Assembly: GCF_004320525.1 (NCBI RefSeq)
Contig: NZ_SIHX01000007.1
Span: 1 to 64,000 of the forward strand
DNA from: Arthrobacter sp. S39
Lineage (GTDB): Bacteria; Actinomycetota; Actinomycetes; Actinomycetales; Micrococcaceae
DNA: 64,000 nucleotides
Direction of reading: 5' to 3'
This document shows positions 60,551 through 64,000 of the stretch, piece by piece; the stretch's first letter is position 1; every line of letters begins with the position of its first letter. Position numbers and translations under genes: made by a program. Under the pieces are notes generated by a model. That model searched no databases. It was not told the origin of the DNA and worked only from the letters and a program-made list of their open reading frames with translations.

Positions 60551-61803
60551 GCGCGATGTTCCGGGCACTTGAGAACCGCAACTACAGGATCTGGGCGGGC
60601 GGGGCGCTCGTCTCAAACGTGGGCACCTGGATGCAGCGGATCGCGCAGGACTGGCTGGTGCTGACAGTCCTCACCGACCACTCCGGCACCGCCGTCGGCA
60701 TCACCACCGGGCTGCAGTTCCTGCCCAGCCTGCTTCTGGGCCCTTACGGAGGCGTCCTCGCCGACCGGTACCGCAAGCGCGCGATCCTGTTGTGGACCCA
60801 GGTTGCCATGGGTCTCTGCGGGCTTGCCATCGGACTGCTGGTGGTAACGGGCAATGCCCAGCTGTGGCATGCCTACCTGGCCGCGCTCTGTCTCGGTCTG
60901 GCCAGCTCCGTTGATGCGCCCACGCGCCAGGCCTTCGTGTCCGAACTCGTGGGGCGGGAACACATCACCAATGCTGTGTCCCTGAACTCCGCGTCCTTCA
61001 ACACCGCCCGGCTCACCGGCCCCGCGATCGCCGGCGTACTGATCGCCTGGGTGGGAACGGGACCGGTCTTCCTGCTCAACGCCGTCAGCTTCGCCGGCGT
61101 CATCATCTCGCTGCTCAGGATCCGCACCTCTGAATTGACCCTGGCTACCCCCGCACCGCGCAGCAAGCACCCGGTGATGGACGGCCTGGGCTACGTGCGG
61201 CAGCGGCCCGACCTGGTGCTCATCCTCGTCATGGTGAGCGTCATCGGGGCCTTCGGCATGAACTTCGCCATCACCAACGCACTGATGGCCACCGTGGAAT
61301 TCAGGGCAGGACCGGGGGAATTCGGGCTTCTTGGTTCCGTCATGGCCGTCGGGACGCTCGCTGGCGCCCTGCTGGCCGCCCGCAGGTCCGGCCCCAGGCT
61401 GCGTTACCTCTTGGGCGGGGCCATCGGAGTGGGTATCTTTTCGCTGCTGGCCAGCGCGACGCCGTCGATCTGGCTCTATGCCGCCGTGCTGATCCCGCTC
61501 GGCCTGGCGTGCATCACCTTCCTGAACAGCTGCAACACCACGATCCAGCTCTCCGTGGAGCCACAGTTCCGCGGGCGCGTCCTTGCCCTGTACCTCGCCA
61601 TCCTGCAGGGCGGGACCGCCGTGGGGGCGCCGCTGCTGGGGTGGATCGGCACGGAATTCGGTGCCCGCTGGTCGGTGGCGGCGGCCGGTGCCACTGTGCT
61701 GCTGACCGGCCTGTTCGCGGTCATCGCCGTCAACCGGCGCAGCCCGATGACCTTCCGGCAACAGGTGCGGACCGCGTTTCCCGGGCGCCGCGCCACGGCT
61801 TGA
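60547..61803 (+). CDS. MFS transporter (enterobactin-exporter/MFS_3 type)
   Basis: This 418-residue protein has twelve helices and a start typical of this MFS group (MFRALENRNYRIWAGGALVS, then GTWMQRIAQDWLVL). The group includes EntS-like exporters. It is translationally coupled to marR. The substrate is unknown, probably a drug or a siderophore-like metabolite. Confidence 0.9.
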   Translation: MSAMFRALENRNYRIWAGGALVSNVGTWMQRIAQDWLVLTVLTDHSGTAVGITTGLQFLPSLLLGPYGGVLADRYRKRAILLWTQVAMGLCGLAIGLLVVTGNAQLWHAYLAALCLGLASSVDAPTRQAFVSELVGREHITNAVSLNSASFNTARLTGPAIAGVLIAWVGTGPVFLLNAVSFAGVIISLLRIRTSELTLATPAPRSKHPVMDGLGYVRQRPDLVLILVMVSVIGAFGMNFAITNALMATVEFRAGPGEFGLLGSVMAVGTLAGALLAARRSGPRLRYLLGGAIGVGIFSLLASATPSIWLYAAVLIPLGLACITFLNSCNTTIQLSVEPQFRGRVLALYLAILQGGTAVGAPLLGWIGTEFGARWSVAAAGATVLLTGLFAVIAVNRRSPMTFRQQVRTAFPGRRATA

Positions 61804-61875
61804 ATCCCCGCTCGGTGTGCGAGAGCGTCCGGGGAAAAGGGACATCTACGGCGGGAGCGTCCCGGTCGGGGGCTC

Positions 61876-62913
61876 CTACTTCGCCGCGGCTGCCTTCTTA
61901 GACGGCGCCGCCGTCGAGCCGCGGACCACCAGCTCTGTCCCGAGCTCGATCCGCTGCGGCAGTTCCTCGTCGCCGTCCAGGTGCCGGAGCAGCGCGCGCA
62001 TGGCGGTCTCGGCCATCTGGACCACGGGCTGGCGGATGGTGGTCAGACCCGGCTCGATCCACTCCGCCGCCGGGATGTCGTCAAAGCCGATGATGGACAG
62101 GTCCTCAGGGATCCGCAGTCCGGCGGTCCGCGCCGCGCGGTAGGCGCCCATGGCCTGGTCGTCGTTACCGGTGAAGATCGCCGTCGGCCGGTCGTCCAGC
62201 GCGAGCAGCTTCCGGGTTCCGGCCTCGCCGGCCTCGATGGAGAAGTCGCCCGGGACCATCAGCGCCGGGTCCACCTGGATCCCTGCACGCCGCAGCGCCG
62301 AAACGTAGCCGTCCTCGCGGGCGCTGCTGCACTGCAGGTCCTCGCGGCCGCCGATCATTCCGATCCGCCGGTGCCCCAGCTGCAGCAGGTGCTCGGTGGC
62401 CGAGTGCGCGCCGTCCCAGTTGGCCGCCCCAACGGTCATCAGGTCCGGACCGGGCTGGCCCACCGGATCAATCAGCACCACCGGGATCCCGAGCGACTTG
62501 ATCCGCTGGATCTGTTTGGCGTCCAGCTGGTACACGGCCATCAGCAGCCCGTCCGACTTCCGCTCCGCCACGTTCGCCAGCCACGGCCGGATCCGCGAGC
62601 CGTCCATGTTCAGGCTGCTCACCACCGTGCCGTACCCGGCGTCCTGCGCCACGCGCTCCACGCCCTCGATGATCTCCAGCGCCCACTCCGACCCCAGGCC
62701 TGGGAACACCAGGTCGATCAGGCCGGCCTTCTGCCGCCGCTTGGCCGGGCGGCGGGCATAGTCGCGCCGGGCGATGATCTCCTCCACCCGGGCACGCGTT
62801 TCCGCCGCCACATGGGCGTGGCCGTTCAGCACTTTGGAAACGGTGGGGACCGAGACGCCGGCCTCCCGGGCAATCTCACTGATCGTCGCGCGCCCGGTGT
62901 CCTGCTTGACCAT
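61876..62913 (-). CDS. LacI-family transcriptional regulator
   Basis: This 345-residue protein has the LacI headpiece (ATISEIAREAGVSVPTVSKV, then LNGHAHVAAETRARVEEIIA) and a periplasmic-binding-like sugar domain (about 65-335, LGIPVVLIDPVGQPGPDLMT). GGAAAGGTGG lies about 6 bases before the ATG at 62913. It is the last gene of a minus-strand group with a cupin and a PmoA-like protein, which suggests control of a sugar catabolic locus continuing beyond the right edge. Confidence 0.92.
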   Translation of the reverse strand: MVKQDTGRATISEIAREAGVSVPTVSKVLNGHAHVAAETRARVEEIIARRDYARRPAKRRQKAGLIDLVFPGLGSEWALEIIEGVERVAQDAGYGTVVSSLNMDGSRIRPWLANVAERKSDGLLMAVYQLDAKQIQRIKSLGIPVVLIDPVGQPGPDLMTVGAANWDGAHSATEHLLQLGHRRIGMIGGREDLQCSSAREDGYVSALRRAGIQVDPALMVPGDFSIEAGEAGTRKLLALDDRPTAIFTGNDDQAMGAYRAARTAGLRIPEDLSIIGFDDIPAAEWIEPGLTTIRQPVVQMAETAMRALLRHLDGDEELPQRIELGTELVVRGSTAAPSKKAAAAK

Positions 62914-62949
62914 GGAACCCACCTTTCCCGCCGGAGCACTCCCCCGGCC

Positions 62950-63687
62950 CTACGAGTTTTCGGAAAGTCCCCACGCCTGGATCCGGCCGCACATGCCGTA
63001 AATCCTGCTGGTTTTCCGTTTCCCCATGGTAGTCCGCGCTTCCTGCAGATAGAAACTTTCGGCGGTTTCCAGAGACTGCAACTGCTGCCGTGTCGCCGCG
63101 GCCTGCCGTTCGGCCCCTTCCGCCAGCATTTCCTGCCAGTCCGGCGACCGGGAGCTGACCAGCCGGGCCGCCGCCGCATGGAACCCGGCCAGGGCGCCGG
63201 GACCGGAGTCCAGCACGGCCTCCTTCAGGGCAAAGTACCCTTCCAGCGCCAGGTCACGACGGCGGCGCGCGGCCGACTCCGCGCCCGGGTCACCGCCGTC
63301 GGCATCACTGGGAGCCAGCACCGCCGCGCGGCTGTACGCCGCGGGATCCGCCAGGTACGCGGGCGGGAAGGTCATGACGGCGTCGCCGTTCTCCGGCAGC
63401 CCGGCGTTCTGCATGAGCACCAGGACGCGCAGGTCACCCGAATCGTTGACCGCCCGGTGGATGGTGCCGGGCGTGAACCACAGCACCACCCCCGGTTCCA
63501 GCGGCGTGGACGTGAAACCGCGCGAATCCAGCGTTTCCAGCCGGCCTGTCCCCTGCTGCACCACGTACCCTTCCGCGGACGCCGTGTGCAGGTGCGGGGT
63601 GCCGCCGGCGGCGCCGTCCGCCGCGGGCCAGTCGTAGATGCTGACCTCCGACACGGCGGTGGCTCCCGGGAAGGTGGTGGCAACCAT
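62950..63687 (-). CDS. cupin-domain protein with helical C-terminal extension
   Basis: This 245-residue protein has an N-terminal cupin (about 20-100) with PHLHTASAEGYVVQQGTG and GTIHRAVNDSGDLRVLVL carrying the metal-ligand histidines. A C-terminal helical region of about 130 residues rich in Ala, Arg and Gln follows. It starts two bases after the stop of the PmoA-like gene, so they form an operon. It may act on a sugar or sense one. The exact function is unknown. Confidence 0.82.
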   Translation of the reverse strand: MVATTFPGATAVSEVSIYDWPAADGAAGGTPHLHTASAEGYVVQQGTGRLETLDSRGFTSTPLEPGVVLWFTPGTIHRAVNDSGDLRVLVLMQNAGLPENGDAVMTFPPAYLADPAAYSRAAVLAPSDADGGDPGAESAARRRRDLALEGYFALKEAVLDSGPGALAGFHAAAARLVSSRSPDWQEMLAEGAERQAAATRQQLQSLETAESFYLQEARTTMGKRKTSRIYGMCGRIQAWGLSENS

Positions 63688-63689
63688 GG

Positions 63690-64000
63690 TCAGGCCCAGG
63701 CCTCCAGCGCGGTTTTAGCCGCTCCGGCGAGTTCCGCGGCGGACTGCCCGTCCACCTCGCCGTCGGAAATCACGACGGCGTAGCGGTAGGTGAGCGGCCG
63801 GCCCGCCTGCAGCGGGACTGCTTCGCTGAAGAACGGCGCGGCGCCCAGGCACGCGAACATGGACGAGCGGGCAAACCACTGGTTCGGGGCGCCCGGGTTG
63901 GTGCCGTGCTCCACGAACGTGACGGACGAGAACCGGCAGGTGTCATCGTGCTGGCCCGTGAACGAGATCCACTCCGAGCGGGTGCCCATAAACTCGTCTT
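63690..64000 (-). CDS. PmoA-like (DUF6807 type) protein, partial at the window edge
   Basis: Only the last 103 codons are present; the frame stays open to the right edge. The sequence (WISFTGQHDDTCRFSSVTFV, then NQWFARSSMFACLGAAPFFS) matches the C-terminal part of the PmoA/DUF6807 family, found in actinobacterial sugar-degradation operons near LacI regulators and oxidoreductases. The methionine at 63989 is internal and not the start. Confidence 0.75.
   Translation of the reverse strand, partial: DEFMGTRSEWISFTGQHDDTCRFSSVTFVEHGTNPGAPNQWFARSSMFACLGAAPFFSEAVPLQAGRPLTYRYAVVISDGEVDGQSAAELAGAAKTALEAWA

Noticed and set aside
59918-60616. 232-codon minus-strand frame
   Set aside because: It is antisense to the marR gene and its operator, and its Arg/Ser-rich composition indicates a shadow.
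1-64000. Search for tRNA genes, transposases, integrases and CRISPR arrays
   Set aside because: By eye I found no cloverleaf with a TTCGAATC-type T arm, no DDE or tyrosine recombinase frame and no spaced repeat array. A tRNA or family-model search would be decisive.

Overview
The window looks like a chromosomal segment of a high-GC Gram-positive actinobacterium, most likely Arthrobacter or Pseudarthrobacter (Micrococcaceae). The evidence is the strong G/C third-position bias, an actinobacterial rRNA leader with a boxA-like element at the left edge, frequent ATGA-coupled starts, leaderless promoters, and the gene families present (MmyB-type regulator, excalibur proteins, DinB/mycothiol-type protein, TMEM175). 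The genus is an inference; no 16S sequence is inside the window.

Layout. 1-593: leader and candidate promoters of an rRNA operon transcribed leftward off the edge. 594-5618: amino-acid permease and PLP aminotransferase (minus strand) divergent from an Lrp/AsnC regulator, then a TPP-dependent decarboxylase; together a plausible aromatic or branched amino-acid catabolic locus. 5619-7774: an inserted two-gene HTH/nucleotidyltransferase module, followed by a broken second copy of the decarboxylase 3' end. 7791-10885: proton-translocating transhydrogenase pntAB. 11259-14063: a methyltransferase gene whose last 630 bp are repeated beyond an inserted ketopantoate-reductase-like gene. 14298-17119: accessory proteins, including a PD-(D/E)XK-like nuclease and two paralogous membrane proteins. 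17456-26342: a GntR-controlled locus with an ornithine-cyclodeaminase-like enzyme, a complete dipeptide/nickel-type ABC importer and an amidohydrolase. 26364-30314: GYD protein, PAP2 phosphatase, lipid kinase, DUF1304. 30296-36348: solo HicB, MFS exporter, PadR with its membrane partner, DUF808, GDPD. 36460-43608: small and accessory genes, a 5'-truncated beta-propeller gene, a serine hydrolase with membrane tail, a membrane-anchored NUDIX protein and an alpha/beta hydrolase. 43684-46586: ArsR/VOC pair and two surface excalibur proteins, one with an HNH nuclease domain. 46857-49587: a CHAT caspase-like protease coupled to a Trypco1-like partner, the best candidate for a little-described system. 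49864-58288: small enzymes and regulators, including a MmyB-regulated SDR/MFS locus and a frameshifted DUF1801 gene. 58325-61803: HipBA and a MarR/MFS pair. 61876-64000: LacI regulator, cupin and a PmoA-like protein running off the right edge.

The two loci with a full gene, then cargo, then a left-over 3' fragment (decarboxylase and methyltransferase) share one topology and lie 6 kb apart. They suggest that cargo genes were captured here by homologous recombination. I saw no tRNA gene, CRISPR array, transposase or integrase. Start sites were chosen from Shine-Dalgarno spacing, ATGA coupling or leaderless promoters, and several differ from the longest open frame.
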